Positions 8,512 to 16,210 of a stretch of 64,000 bases of DNA are shown here, in pieces. How positions within the stretch are numbered: position 1 is the first letter of the stretch; each line of letters begins with the position of its first letter. The notes under the pieces were generated by a model that did not search any database, was not told the DNA's origin, and saw only the letters and a program-made list of their open reading frames with translations. Source of the stretch: Gilvirhabdus luticola (lineage in GTDB: Bacteria; Bacteroidota; Bacteroidia; Flavobacteriales; Flavobacteriaceae); the NCBI RefSeq assembly GCF_032583975.1, contig NZ_JAWHTF010000001.1; one strand, 5' to 3'. The translations under genes and the position numbers were made by a program.

Positions 8512-9853
8512 TTTTAAAAATATTTAGTTTATCAATAGTTTCAGAATCAAGTTTTTCTTTTAAAATAGGGATTACAGGAAATAATTTAATTAGCACGGTA
8601 ATTATTAATAAAAACCAAGCAAAAGATGAAAATGTAATAGCCCATTCTTCCCATGTAGGAATGTAATGTAAATAAGATTCGTCGACATCTTGAATTGGTA
8701 AATAAGGGTGTTGAAGTGATGGAATAACTATTAAAAACCTTTTCAACCATGCTCCTAAAACAACAAATATGGAGATAATAAATATAGGCAATGGTTTACG
8801 AAATGGTTTAAATATCAAAAAAAATATAGGTAAAATAAGTCCTACTAATTGAACAAACCAGTACATTGGCGCATATTTCCCGGTAAATAATTCTGTAATA
8901 TGCTCACCTTCCACGCCAACCATTTTAAAAGCTGGTCCAAGATATTCATTAATATTAAAATAAAGATAGACCAGCGATAATAACACTAAAAGCCTACCCA
9001 TTTTTTCAAAATGCAATTCTGTTATATATTTCTTAAGCTTCAAATGAATTCTAACTAAATACATTCCAACAATAATTACTGCGGCGCCAGCCATAAAGGC
9101 TCCAGAAACAAAGTAAGGGCCTAAATTGGTGCTATCCCATCCTGGTCGCCAGGTTGTTGCAAATAGCCATGAAGTAACAGTGTGGATTGCAAAAGCAACA
9201 GGAAGTACGGTAATAGCTAATATTTTTGTTACTTTTAAATGCATTTCTATTTGTTTAGGATGATTACTCCAATTAATAGACAAAGTACGGTATAACCATT
9301 TTTTCCATTTTGGAATGACAGTTAAACGATCACGACAAAGTGCAATATCTGGAAGTAATGAGAGGTATAGCAATAATAAGCTTATCACCAAGTATGTTGA
9401 AATAATAATGACATCCCAAATAATTGGAGACTGAATTCTTAAATGCATTATGACATAGAAAAAACGATCTGGACGACCCATGTCAACTATAATGATCACT
9501 GCTGCACAAATAATAGCCGCAACAGCAATAATTTCAGATAACCTTGTTAAAGGTCTAGACCAATTATTATTATTGAGTTTTAATATAGAACTAATTAAAG
9601 ATCCTACTAAACTTATGGCAACAAAAAACACAAAATTTGAGATATAAATACCCCAAGACGTGTAATCTCTCATAGCGGTTATAATAAGTCCAAACTTTAA
9701 CTGTCTATAATAAGCATATCCACCAATACAAATAATGATAAGAAGAAAAGTAATCCATAATTTATATTTTAAGGATGTATTTACAGTATGACCTAATAAA
9801 GCTTTTCCTCTTTTTGTTCTATATAATTGTTCTTGTTGTAATACTTTATTCAT
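8498..9853 (-). CDS. NrfD/PsrC-family membrane quinone oxidoreductase subunit (second cassette)
   Basis: A 451-residue polytopic protein with about nine or ten hydrophobic segments, homologous to the NrfD/PsrC family that exchanges electrons with the quinone pool. Family-like stretches include MRDYTSWGIYISNFVFFVAISLVGSL, DMGRPDRFFYVIMHLRIQSPIIWDV and WLFATTWRPGWDSTNLGPYFVSGAFMAGAA. These resemble the ActC/ActF subunits of alternative complex III and related complexes. It overlaps the FeS gene by 4 nt (ATGA) and the next gene by 14 nt. It is paralogous to 12303-13610 over its full length. Confidence 0.9.
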   Translation of the reverse strand: MNKVLQQEQLYRTKRGKALLGHTVNTSLKYKLWITFLLIIICIGGYAYYRQLKFGLIITAMRDYTSWGIYISNFVFFVAISLVGSLISSILKLNNNNWSRPLTRLSEIIAVAAIICAAVIIIVDMGRPDRFFYVIMHLRIQSPIIWDVIIISTYLVISLLLLYLSLLPDIALCRDRLTVIPKWKKWLYRTLSINWSNHPKQIEMHLKVTKILAITVLPVAFAIHTVTSWLFATTWRPGWDSTNLGPYFVSGAFMAGAAVIIVGMYLVRIHLKLKKYITELHFEKMGRLLVLLSLVYLYFNINEYLGPAFKMVGVEGEHITELFTGKYAPMYWFVQLVGLILPIFFLIFKPFRKPLPIFIISIFVVLGAWLKRFLIVIPSLQHPYLPIQDVDESYLHYIPTWEEWAITFSSFAWFLLIITVLIKLFPVIPILKEKLDSETIDKLNIFKNENS

Positions 9854-10764
9854 GACTCACTATTTTCTTCGGTAACCTTTTCAAAAGGGAATAGCCTATC
9901 AACTGGAGGCAGGTAATAAACACGTGGTTTTGTACCTAGTTCTTCTAAATACCGGTAACCAGCTTTATCTTTTAACAGAGTACTTAATCTTACCGTTTCT
10001 TCACCATTAGTTACGGTATCATCAATTTCATCACCAAAATAAATGACACCATTTGGACAAGCTGGCACACAATGGGGTAGTTTGTTTTGGCGAAGCATAT
10101 CTGGGCAAAAATCACATTTTGCTACGGTTCCGACTTTACTGGGAAGACTCGTTTCAGGCGAATATGGCAGGTCTAATTTTCCTTCAGGAGGCTCTCCCCA
10201 ATTAAATACTCTTGCGGAATATGGACAAGCCGCCATACAGAACCTACAACCAATACAGCGTTCATTATCAATAAGAACAATGCCATCAGTACGTTTATAG
10301 GTTGCGCCAACTGGACAAACCTTTACACAAGGCGGATTATCACAATGAAAACATTTTTTTGGCATCCAATATGGAGATGATTTTTCATTGTCTTTCATTT
10401 CCAAAACCTTAATATATGGTCTATCTGGTGTTAAGTTATGATGTTTGTCACATGAATTAATACATTTTCTGGCATTTTTACATTTGCTTAAATCTACGAC
10501 CATGACCCACTTTTTTCCTGGAATACCTTCTCGCGCTTCTTTAGGAGATGCGCCTTGATGTAAATGTTCCATGGCTTCAATTTCAGAATTTGGAACCTGG
10601 ACCAATTTACCATCGGTTGTTAAAAGCGTTGTTTTTTTGGCCGATTTTTCTTTACATGAAGAAAGAGTGCCTAGTGCCAATCCTGTAGCAGCAAGAATTC
10701 CTCCACTTGAAATTGTTTTTAAGAACCATCTTCTAGAATCAGTATTGGAATTGTCATTTTCCAT
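9850..10764 (-). CDS. Tat-exported 4x[4Fe-4S] ferredoxin-like subunit (second cassette)
   Basis: A 304-residue NrfC-like iron-sulfur protein. The twin-arginine signal is SRRWFLK (R11-R12) followed by a hydrophobic stretch, so the protein is folded with clusters before export and acts at the periplasmic face. Four cysteine groups are visible: CKNARKCINSC; CFHCDNPPCVKVCP; CIGCRFCMAACP; and CDFCPDMLRQ...CVPACP. The segment between signal and clusters contains LLTTDGKLVQV, a short motif also found in the paralogue and in the Tat mini-protein at 14625. It should pass electrons between the NrfD subunit and the cytochrome. First gene of the downstream operon. Confidence 0.9.
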   Translation of the reverse strand: MENDNSNTDSRRWFLKTISSGGILAATGLALGTLSSCKEKSAKKTTLLTTDGKLVQVPNSEIEAMEHLHQGASPKEAREGIPGKKWVMVVDLSKCKNARKCINSCDKHHNLTPDRPYIKVLEMKDNEKSSPYWMPKKCFHCDNPPCVKVCPVGATYKRTDGIVLIDNERCIGCRFCMAACPYSARVFNWGEPPEGKLDLPYSPETSLPSKVGTVAKCDFCPDMLRQNKLPHCVPACPNGVIYFGDEIDDTVTNGEETVRLSTLLKDKAGYRYLEELGTKPRVYYLPPVDRLFPFEKVTEENSES

Positions 10765-10881
10765 TATTGAGAATTTATGAAATTAAATAAAAAACCAAAT
10801 AGATTTCTTAAAATATTCTCTTTTAGGGCTCAAACCTTAAATTAAGGTTTCTATTTTTAATAGAAATCTAGTCGAGTCTAT

Positions 10882-10889
10882 TAAAGGTA
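10882..10889 (-). promoter_or_regulatory. Probable -7 box of second respiratory operon
   Basis: TACCTTTA on the minus strand matches TAnnTTTG at all but the last base. Its end is 36.5 nt from the centre of the palindrome at 10912-10925, the same spacing as at hemA. The implied leader before the FeS ATG is about 110 nt. Confidence 0.45.
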
Positions 10890-10911
10890 TAGTGTTATTA
10901 TGAGGAAATTA

Positions 10912-10925
10912 ATGACATATGTCAT
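10912..10925. promoter_or_regulatory. FNR-geometry palindrome, second respiratory operon
   Basis: ATGACATATGTCAT, a perfect palindrome with the same flanking bases (TTA before, GTTTT after) as the hemA site. It is probably bound by a Crp/Fnr-family regulator. Confidence 0.65.
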
Positions 10926-10929
10926 GTTT

Positions 10930-10945
10930 TGTAACTTTTGTTACA
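10930..10945. promoter_or_regulatory. Second palindrome TGTAAC-N4-GTTACA
   Basis: A perfect inverted repeat with 6-bp arms and spacer TTTT, 4 bp from the previous palindrome and further from the promoter. The geometry again fits a Crp/Fnr-family dimer, but the half-site differs, suggesting a second regulator. Confidence 0.5.
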
Positions 10946-10966
10946 TAAGACAACAAGGTAGATAAT

Positions 10967-10997
10967 AAAAAAACCGAGCAATTTGCTCGGTTTTTTT
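10967..10997 (-). terminator. Intrinsic terminator separating the two respiratory operons
   Basis: Arms CCGAGCA (10974-10980) and TGCTCGG (10984-10990), extended by seven A/T pairs on each side, so it has a T-run on either strand. It lies 25 nt downstream of the first cassette's cytochrome stop, splitting the region into two transcription units. Confidence 0.9.
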
Positions 10998-11021
10998 ATT
11001 ATTAAAGAATGATTATTTAAT

Positions 11022-11420
11022 TTATTCAGCCAAAGTTCTCATATAATTTACAATTAACCATCTATCTTCATCATCAGGCATTTTTTTGGTATATTCTGGC
11101 ATATCATCTTTTCCAAAAGACGTTTTATAAAATAATGCTCCATCAGTTTGACCTTGGAATTCTTCAGATGAGAAGTCACCCAAATCGCCATTCATTTCTG
11201 CAGCCTTTGGTCCATCGCCATAACCTTCCTTACCATGACAAGATTTACAATGTTTATCATATAACGATTTTCCGATAGCAAGGTCCTCTTTGGGATTTAT
11301 GGGATTTTTCATATTGACATATTTATCAGGAACCTGCCATTCATCTTGGATTGTACTGGTAAATGAATAATAACTAAATGCTATTATGCCTATAAGTATT
11401 ATTGTTTTAAGTGTTTGCAT
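11022..11420 (-). CDS. Monoheme c-type cytochrome (first cassette)
   Basis: A 132-residue exported cytochrome c. Signal/anchor at residues about 5-23; haem site C58-K-S-C61-H62 in YDKHCKSCHGKEGYGDG; probable Met ligand in GKDDMPEYTKKMPDDEDRWLIVNYMRTLAE. Paralogue of 7494-7907. Terminal gene of the long operon that starts at 17377, followed by the terminator at 10967. It lies 4 nt after the Ig-like membrane gene. Confidence 0.9.
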   Translation of the reverse strand: MQTLKTIILIGIIAFSYYSFTSTIQDEWQVPDKYVNMKNPINPKEDLAIGKSLYDKHCKSCHGKEGYGDGPKAAEMNGDLGDFSSEEFQGQTDGALFYKTSFGKDDMPEYTKKMPDDEDRWLIVNYMRTLAE

Positions 11421-11424
11421 ATTT

Positions 11425-12297
11425 TTAAGATTTTGAAATTTTGAACAAATTAATAAATAAATATATAATTAATCCCCACATTCCAAAAATTATTAAGTTT
11501 GGAAATATAAGCAGAAATAAAGGTGTTTTACCTCTTGGAGACCACATTGTTCTTTGGTCAAATGTTGATTCCTCAACTATTGGTTTTCCAAGTGGAGCAT
11601 TTATTATTGCCTTTACTGTTCCGTAATCATCACTATCCAGAAGAACAACCTCAATTATTAAATTACCATCTATTCCTGGTATCCCTTCTGCAACAGGAAC
11701 AATTATTGTGCCATTTTTATCTGTGCTATTAAATTCTTCTCCAATTCTTAAAGGTCTAAACAACCGTTGAACCTGAACATTTAAATATTGGTCACTAAGC
11801 AAACTGTCAGTACTTGTTTCTTTTATTATTGCACTTACATAATTTATACTGTCTTTTGTAATAATAGAAGCAGTAATTGAAGCGTCTTTAAAACTTACGG
11901 TTCTTGAAGCCCTTTTAAACTTTTCATTTCCTTTAAAGGAAACGTTAACTGTATAAATGTTTAAAGAGTCAGGTTTTAATTCATTTATACTTTTAAGGAT
12001 ATACTTACTTTTACCCATTTTATTGGTCGTCGTCGTACCTAATTCAACCTCTTCACCATTAAATTCGTTTGTAAGTATCAAATCAATATTAGGAACAGTT
12101 ATATTTTCTCCATCTACTCTTGCAGTAGCAGCAAGATCAAAATAAATATCCCCATCCATTATTTTATAGTAATCTGCCTTTAATCGCACAGTGCTTTTTT
12201 TAACATCTTGTGCATGTAATTGAGGCATTTCTACATTAAATATAAATGCAAATAGAAAAGCCAGAAATAAAATAGGGTAATTGTTTAGAATTTTCAT
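11425..12297 (-). CDS. Signal-anchored Ig-like membrane protein of NrfD cassette (long paralogue)
   Basis: A 290-residue protein: signal peptide (about 1-29, ending LHAQ); two beta-sandwich-like segments (about 35-130 with KADYYKIMDGDIYFDLAATARVDG and FKGNEKFKRASRTVSF, and about 140-235 with DKNGTIIV and PGIDGNLIIEVVLLDSDDY); then a TM helix (about 258-283) with a short basic tail. It sits between NrfD and the cytochrome exactly as its shorter paralogue does at 7927. The repeated position in both cassettes suggests a structural subunit of the complex rather than a chance neighbour. No database family is recognised. Confidence 0.7.
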   Translation of the reverse strand: MKILNNYPILFLAFLFAFIFNVEMPQLHAQDVKKSTVRLKADYYKIMDGDIYFDLAATARVDGENITVPNIDLILTNEFNGEEVELGTTTTNKMGKSKYILKSINELKPDSLNIYTVNVSFKGNEKFKRASRTVSFKDASITASIITKDSINYVSAIIKETSTDSLLSDQYLNVQVQRLFRPLRIGEEFNSTDKNGTIIVPVAEGIPGIDGNLIIEVVLLDSDDYGTVKAIINAPLGKPIVEESTFDQRTMWSPRGKTPLFLLIFPNLIIFGMWGLIIYLFINLFKISKS

Positions 12298-12302
12298 GAC
12301 TT

Positions 12303-13610
12303 CTAATTTTTATCGATATTTAACAATTCTTGTTCATCAGCTGTTCTTTGTATAGGAATGATAGGTAAATATCTAACTAACAAAGTAATTAGCAACAAAC
12401 ACATTGCCAATGTCGCAAAAGTTATTAACCATTCATGGATACTTGGGAAGTAGTGATGCCATGATTCTGGTACGCCTTCTATTGGTAAAAAGGGATGCAA
12501 TAATGTTGGTGTGACTATTACATAACGTTTCCACCAGGATCCCACTACGACCATTAGGCCAACAATAAACATAGGAAATGGTTTTCTGCCTTTTTTAAAC
12601 AATAATATAAGGATAGGTAATAGTAGCCCTACTATCTGTGCAAACCAAAAAATTGGCGCATACTCTCCAGAAATTAAAGCATTTAAGTGGATATCCTCTT
12701 CAACAGGAGCTGTGAAAATAGGAATTAAATATTCATTGATATTAAAATAAAGATAGGTAAAACAAGCTAGGACTAAATATTTACCCATTTTATCAAAATG
12801 GTATTCAGTAATATAATTTTCAAGACTTCTTACTTTTCTTAAGATATAAACCATAGTTATTAATGCACCCACTCCTGCAACAAAGGCACCAGATATAAAA
12901 TAGGCCCCCATATTAGTGCTGTCCCAACCAATTCTATATGTAGTTGAAAACAACCAGGCATCAATGGTTTGCAATAATATCCCTACAGGAATAATCATTA
13001 CCGCAATAATTTTAATAGACTTTTCTTGAATTAATTTTTGAGCTTTAGACCCTGACCAATTAAGAGCTAATTTACCGTACCATTTACTATACTTTGGTTT
13101 GGCGCTTTTAAAATGCTTTTTCAACAATGCTAAATCAGGTAGTAAAGGAAAATATAACAACAAAAAGCTTAGGGCAATTGAAGTTGGGATTATTATGACA
13201 TCCCAGGTAATTGGTGATTGTAATCTGGCATGCAAAAATAGATTTAATAATCTGTCTGGTCTACCCATATCAATCATAATGGTCAATCCAGCCATTACGA
13301 TTGCAGATAATGAAATAATTTCAGCAATCCTGACTAAAGGAGTTCGCCATGAATTATTGGTCAATCTTAAAACGGCAACAGTAACAGAACCCACAAAACT
13401 GGTGGCAACAAAGAACACAAAATTTGAAATGTAAATTCCCCATAGAGCATAGTCTCGCATATTAGTGACCACTTGACCTTTAATAATTTGATCTATGTAA
13501 GCAAATAATCCAATAACAATAATTATCGATAAAAAAATTACCCAAATTGTACCTCGTTTTCCAAATTTTCTAGGTGCTAAATCTTTTAGCAGAACATCAT
13601 AATTTTTCAT
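12303..13610 (-). CDS. NrfD/PsrC-family membrane quinone oxidoreductase subunit (first cassette)
   Basis: A 435-residue polytopic protein with about ten hydrophobic segments, NrfD/PsrC family. Blocks shared with the paralogue at 8498: MRDYALWGIYISNFVFFVATSFVGSV, DMGRPDRLLNLFLHARLQSPITWDV, WLFSTTYRIGWDSTNMGAYFISGAF and LVLACFTYLYFNINEYL. It should hold the quinol site of the inner-membrane module. The ATG overlaps the stop of the FeS gene by 1 nt. In alternative complex III and Psr/Nrf systems, such proteins always pair with the FeS subunit, as here. Confidence 0.9.
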   Translation of the reverse strand: MKNYDVLLKDLAPRKFGKRGTIWVIFLSIIIVIGLFAYIDQIIKGQVVTNMRDYALWGIYISNFVFFVATSFVGSVTVAVLRLTNNSWRTPLVRIAEIISLSAIVMAGLTIMIDMGRPDRLLNLFLHARLQSPITWDVIIIPTSIALSFLLLYFPLLPDLALLKKHFKSAKPKYSKWYGKLALNWSGSKAQKLIQEKSIKIIAVMIIPVGILLQTIDAWLFSTTYRIGWDSTNMGAYFISGAFVAGVGALITMVYILRKVRSLENYITEYHFDKMGKYLVLACFTYLYFNINEYLIPIFTAPVEEDIHLNALISGEYAPIFWFAQIVGLLLPILILLFKKGRKPFPMFIVGLMVVVGSWWKRYVIVTPTLLHPFLPIEGVPESWHHYFPSIHEWLITFATLAMCLLLITLLVRYLPIIPIQRTADEQELLNIDKN

Positions 13611-14605
13611 TATTCGTTGCGAGTTTCTACAGATTCATATTTTTTGTAATTTTCAAGGCCATCTTCAAATTTAACCAACCTGTTAACTGGAGGTAAATAA
13701 TAAACACTTGGTGCAGTTCCTAATTCCTCCATTAAACGATATCCAGCCTTATCTTTAATTAATTTACTAAACCGTACAGTTTCTTCGCCATTGGTAACAG
13801 TGTCTTCATATTTATCACCAAAATAGAATACACCATTTGGACATGCTGTAACACAGTGTGGAAGCTCGTTGTTTTTTATGGCATGTGGGCAAAAATCACA
13901 TTTATCAACGGTGCCTTTTTTACTTGGTAATCCAGCATATTCAATGGAAAGATTTTCATGGCCCATATCCATGTTCATCATGATTTCACTCATTCCTCCT
14001 TGTTCAGGCTCACTCCAATTAAAAACTCTAATGGAATATGGACAGGCTGCCATACAGAATCTGCACCCAATACAACGTTCATTGTCTATTAAAACTAAAC
14101 CATCCCTTCGTTTAAAGGTAGCATCAACTGGGCAAACTGTTACACAGGCGGGTTGATCGCAATGCATACAAGTTCTTGGCATCCAATATGGTGCTGTATC
14201 TTTAGATTCCTGCATTTTATGAACCTTTATCCAAGCATTTTCACCAGTTACAAAATGGTGTTTATTGCAGGAAATTACACATTTTAATGCATTTTTACAT
14301 TTGGCCAAATCAATAACCATAACAAATTTGCGGTTGGGGATGCCTTCTCTAACATCTGATTTGTTCATATGAGCCATATCCCCTATTTGAGCCTTTATAA
14401 CCTCAACAACTTCTGACGAATCCACTTGAACAATTGTACCATCGGTAGTCATAAGCTCCATTTTTTCACTGGAATTACTAGTGTTGTTAGCATATAATTT
14501 GGAAGCCAATTTTGACAACCCAATGCTTCCTATTGCTGCGGCTACACCTAATTTAAGCCCATTATCAAGAAATTTCCGTCTTGAAGTTTCCTTATTTTCT
14601 TCCAT
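13610..14605 (-). CDS. Tat-exported 4x[4Fe-4S] ferredoxin-like subunit (first cassette)
   Basis: A 331-residue NrfC-like protein. Twin-arginine signal SRRKFLDNG (R9-R10) and hydrophobic helix to about residue 36; then MTTDGTIVQV; then four cysteine groups: CKNALKCVISC; CMHCDQPACVTVCP; CIGCRFCMAACP; and CDFCPHAIKN...CVTACP. It is about 27 residues longer than the paralogue, mainly through a Met-rich insert (GGMSEIMMNMDMGHEN) between the third and fourth cluster groups. Probably periplasmic, bound to NrfD. It lies 19 nt after the Tat mini-protein. Confidence 0.9.
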   Translation of the reverse strand: MEENKETSRRKFLDNGLKLGVAAAIGSIGLSKLASKLYANNTSNSSEKMELMTTDGTIVQVDSSEVVEVIKAQIGDMAHMNKSDVREGIPNRKFVMVIDLAKCKNALKCVISCNKHHFVTGENAWIKVHKMQESKDTAPYWMPRTCMHCDQPACVTVCPVDATFKRRDGLVLIDNERCIGCRFCMAACPYSIRVFNWSEPEQGGMSEIMMNMDMGHENLSIEYAGLPSKKGTVDKCDFCPHAIKNNELPHCVTACPNGVFYFGDKYEDTVTNGEETVRFSKLIKDKAGYRLMEELGTAPSVYYLPPVNRLVKFEDGLENYKKYESVETRNE

Positions 14606-14624
14606 TTATAGGGGTTTGATCGAA

Positions 14625-14903
14625 TTAAAGCTTTTTACTAAGCCAATTGAGTAATGATTTATTTGATATATTTTTCTTTACAACTTTTGATTTTTTGATG
14701 ACACTAGTTTTTACCTTAACTGCTGTTCCATCTGGCTTTAATAAAGTTTGGTATTCGTCATCAACATTATCTTCTTTGTTTTCAATAACCTCGTTAACTG
14801 GATTTCCGAATCCCAAAAGCGGAATTAACAAACTTCCACCCAAAAAAGGTAGGAAGCCTCTTCTTGAGATTTGTCTTTCTTTTTCAGTCTCACTTTTTTT
14901 CAT
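14625..14903 (-). CDS. Small Tat-signal protein, cluster-less relative of the FeS subunit N-terminus
   Basis: A 92-residue protein with a full twin-arginine signal (ISRRGFLPFLGGSLLIPLLGFG, residues about 11-33) and a short basic remainder. The segment LLKPDGTAVKVKTSVI resembles the MTTDGTIVQVDSSEV and LTTDGKLVQVPNSEI segments that lie between signal and clusters in the two FeS subunits. It contains no cysteine. It is therefore probably a duplicated FeS-subunit N-terminus kept without the electron-transfer domain. It could act as a chaperone or assembly partner, or be a co-exported anchor; no function is established. Operon position: 6 nt after the beta-barrel gene. Confidence 0.7.
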   Translation of the reverse strand: MKKSETEKERQISRRGFLPFLGGSLLIPLLGFGNPVNEVIENKEDNVDDEYQTLLKPDGTAVKVKTSVIKKSKVVKKNISNKSLLNWLSKKL

Positions 14904-14909
14904 AGAATA

Positions 14910-15785
14910 TCAAAAATTATATACTCTTGTAATATTGAAGCCAATTAGGATATCTCCACCAAAAAAATCGTTTGTATTCATCATGTAATTTTGTTGTGGC
15001 ACAATACCGTTGTAGTTGGTCATGAACAATTGAAATGCATGACCTGATGTTGCAAATTCTACTCCTAAACTAATTCCCGGATGATTATAATCAAATTCAA
15101 ATTCATCTTTATCAAAACTTGTAATAGGTTGACTGTAGTCTAACAAAATTGACGTTTGAGGACTTATTTTAAAGCGGCCACCAAACGCAATTGAGAATCT
15201 GTCATTATTCATAAAAGAACCATCAACAAAATTAAAATGTGATATACTTGGTGCAAATTGCAGTGAAAGATTTGGATTGAAACGACGAGCAATTATTAGT
15301 TGATGAAAGTATGAATACCGATGTTGTTTTAAATAAAATTCATCATCCCACTGTTTTCCCGAACGACCATCTATTGTGAAATTTCCATAGTAAGTTATAC
15401 TAACGGGTATCTTATCTGAACGGGTTTGACTTAAGACACCAACTTTCCAGTTAAAATCACTAAATCTATTATTTTTGGTAATACCGTATCCAATGGTTAA
15501 TCTATCTAAAATAGCATAGGATACCCCTATTCTAATATTTGCGTTGGCACCGTAAATTCCACCTAAAGAATTTTCTTCATCAATTAAACCAAAACGATGT
15601 TGCATCATTACTTCTAATGTGTTTTTGCTAAAAAGTATGTTGGTCGCATTATCAATTATTGAAGAACTTTCAAACGCAGGTCTTTCAGGCTTGTCTACAA
15701 TTGAATCCTTTTGTTTTTCTTGAGCTAAAACCAAAAAAGGCATTATAAGAAAAGTTAAAAGAAGAAGTGTTTTATATTTTTTCAT
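14910..15785 (-). CDS. Outer-membrane beta-barrel protein, DUF5777-like
   Basis: A 291-residue protein with a signal peptide (MKKYKTLLLLTFLIMPFLVLAQ) and a mature part of alternating amphipathic strands ending in aromatic F (ITRVYNF), the usual outer-membrane barrel C-terminus. Features such as SKNTLEVMMQHRFG, GGIYGANANIRIGVSYAILDRLTIGYGITK and YFHQLIIARRFNPNLSLQFAPSISHFN fit the DUF5777 barrel family, which I recall being found next to multihaem cytochromes in Bacteroidota. Its position between two cytochrome lipoproteins and the NrfD module suggests a porin-like sheath for electron transfer across the outer membrane; this is inference. Confidence 0.72.
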   Translation of the reverse strand: MKKYKTLLLLTFLIMPFLVLAQEKQKDSIVDKPERPAFESSSIIDNATNILFSKNTLEVMMQHRFGLIDEENSLGGIYGANANIRIGVSYAILDRLTIGYGITKNNRFSDFNWKVGVLSQTRSDKIPVSITYYGNFTIDGRSGKQWDDEFYLKQHRYSYFHQLIIARRFNPNLSLQFAPSISHFNFVDGSFMNNDRFSIAFGGRFKISPQTSILLDYSQPITSFDKDEFEFDYNHPGISLGVEFATSGHAFQLFMTNYNGIVPQQNYMMNTNDFFGGDILIGFNITRVYNF

Positions 15786-15802
15786 AAGAAACGTCTTAAA
15801 TT

Positions 15803-16180
15803 TTAATCGTTTTCAGCACCATCATCAATCCATTTTTTAATTAAAGCCAGAGATTCACTATCTATATTTCTATGCTCATCAATGGCCAATTTTATATATA
15901 ATCTACTATCAAGTGAGTTACCAGACACAACATAGGTTGGAACAAGAGCATTATAGGCTCTATCTGGTCTTAAATCTGGATTTATAGCTCCACCATTATG
16001 ACATTCTATACAATTATATGATTCAAAAATTGGTAATATGTCTGTGCTAAATAAAACTGTTTGCTCTGGTGGGATTACTATAGGTTCATCTTGAGGCACG
16101 TCAGTTAAATCATCGTAGTAACATGAAAAACACAACAAGATAAGACTATTTACAAGAACTACTTTTAATAGTTTTTTCAT
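15803..16180 (-). CDS. Monoheme cytochrome c-like lipoprotein
   Basis: A 125-residue lipoprotein: signal MKKLLKVVLVNSLILLCFSC with lipobox cysteine at residue 20, a Pro-rich linker (VPQDEPIVIPPEQ), then a compact cytochrome-like domain with one haem motif CIECH in FESYNCIECHNGGAINPDL and the C-terminal LIKKWIDDGAEND. This is the pattern of short planctomycete-type cytochrome c domains. It is probably attached to the periplasmic or outer membrane and would relay electrons between the monoheme cytochromes and the hexaheme lipoprotein upstream in the same operon. Confidence 0.82.
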   Translation of the reverse strand: MKKLLKVVLVNSLILLCFSCYYDDLTDVPQDEPIVIPPEQTVLFSTDILPIFESYNCIECHNGGAINPDLRPDRAYNALVPTYVVSGNSLDSRLYIKLAIDEHRNIDSESLALIKKWIDDGAEND

Positions 16181-16210
16181 TTCGTTTAATATTTGTGTTT
16201 TACAGTATTA

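Noticed and set aside
10043..10300. Plus-strand open frame antisense to the FeS subunit gene
   Set aside because: The minus strand encodes clear cysteine clusters here; the antisense frame has no recognisable domain.
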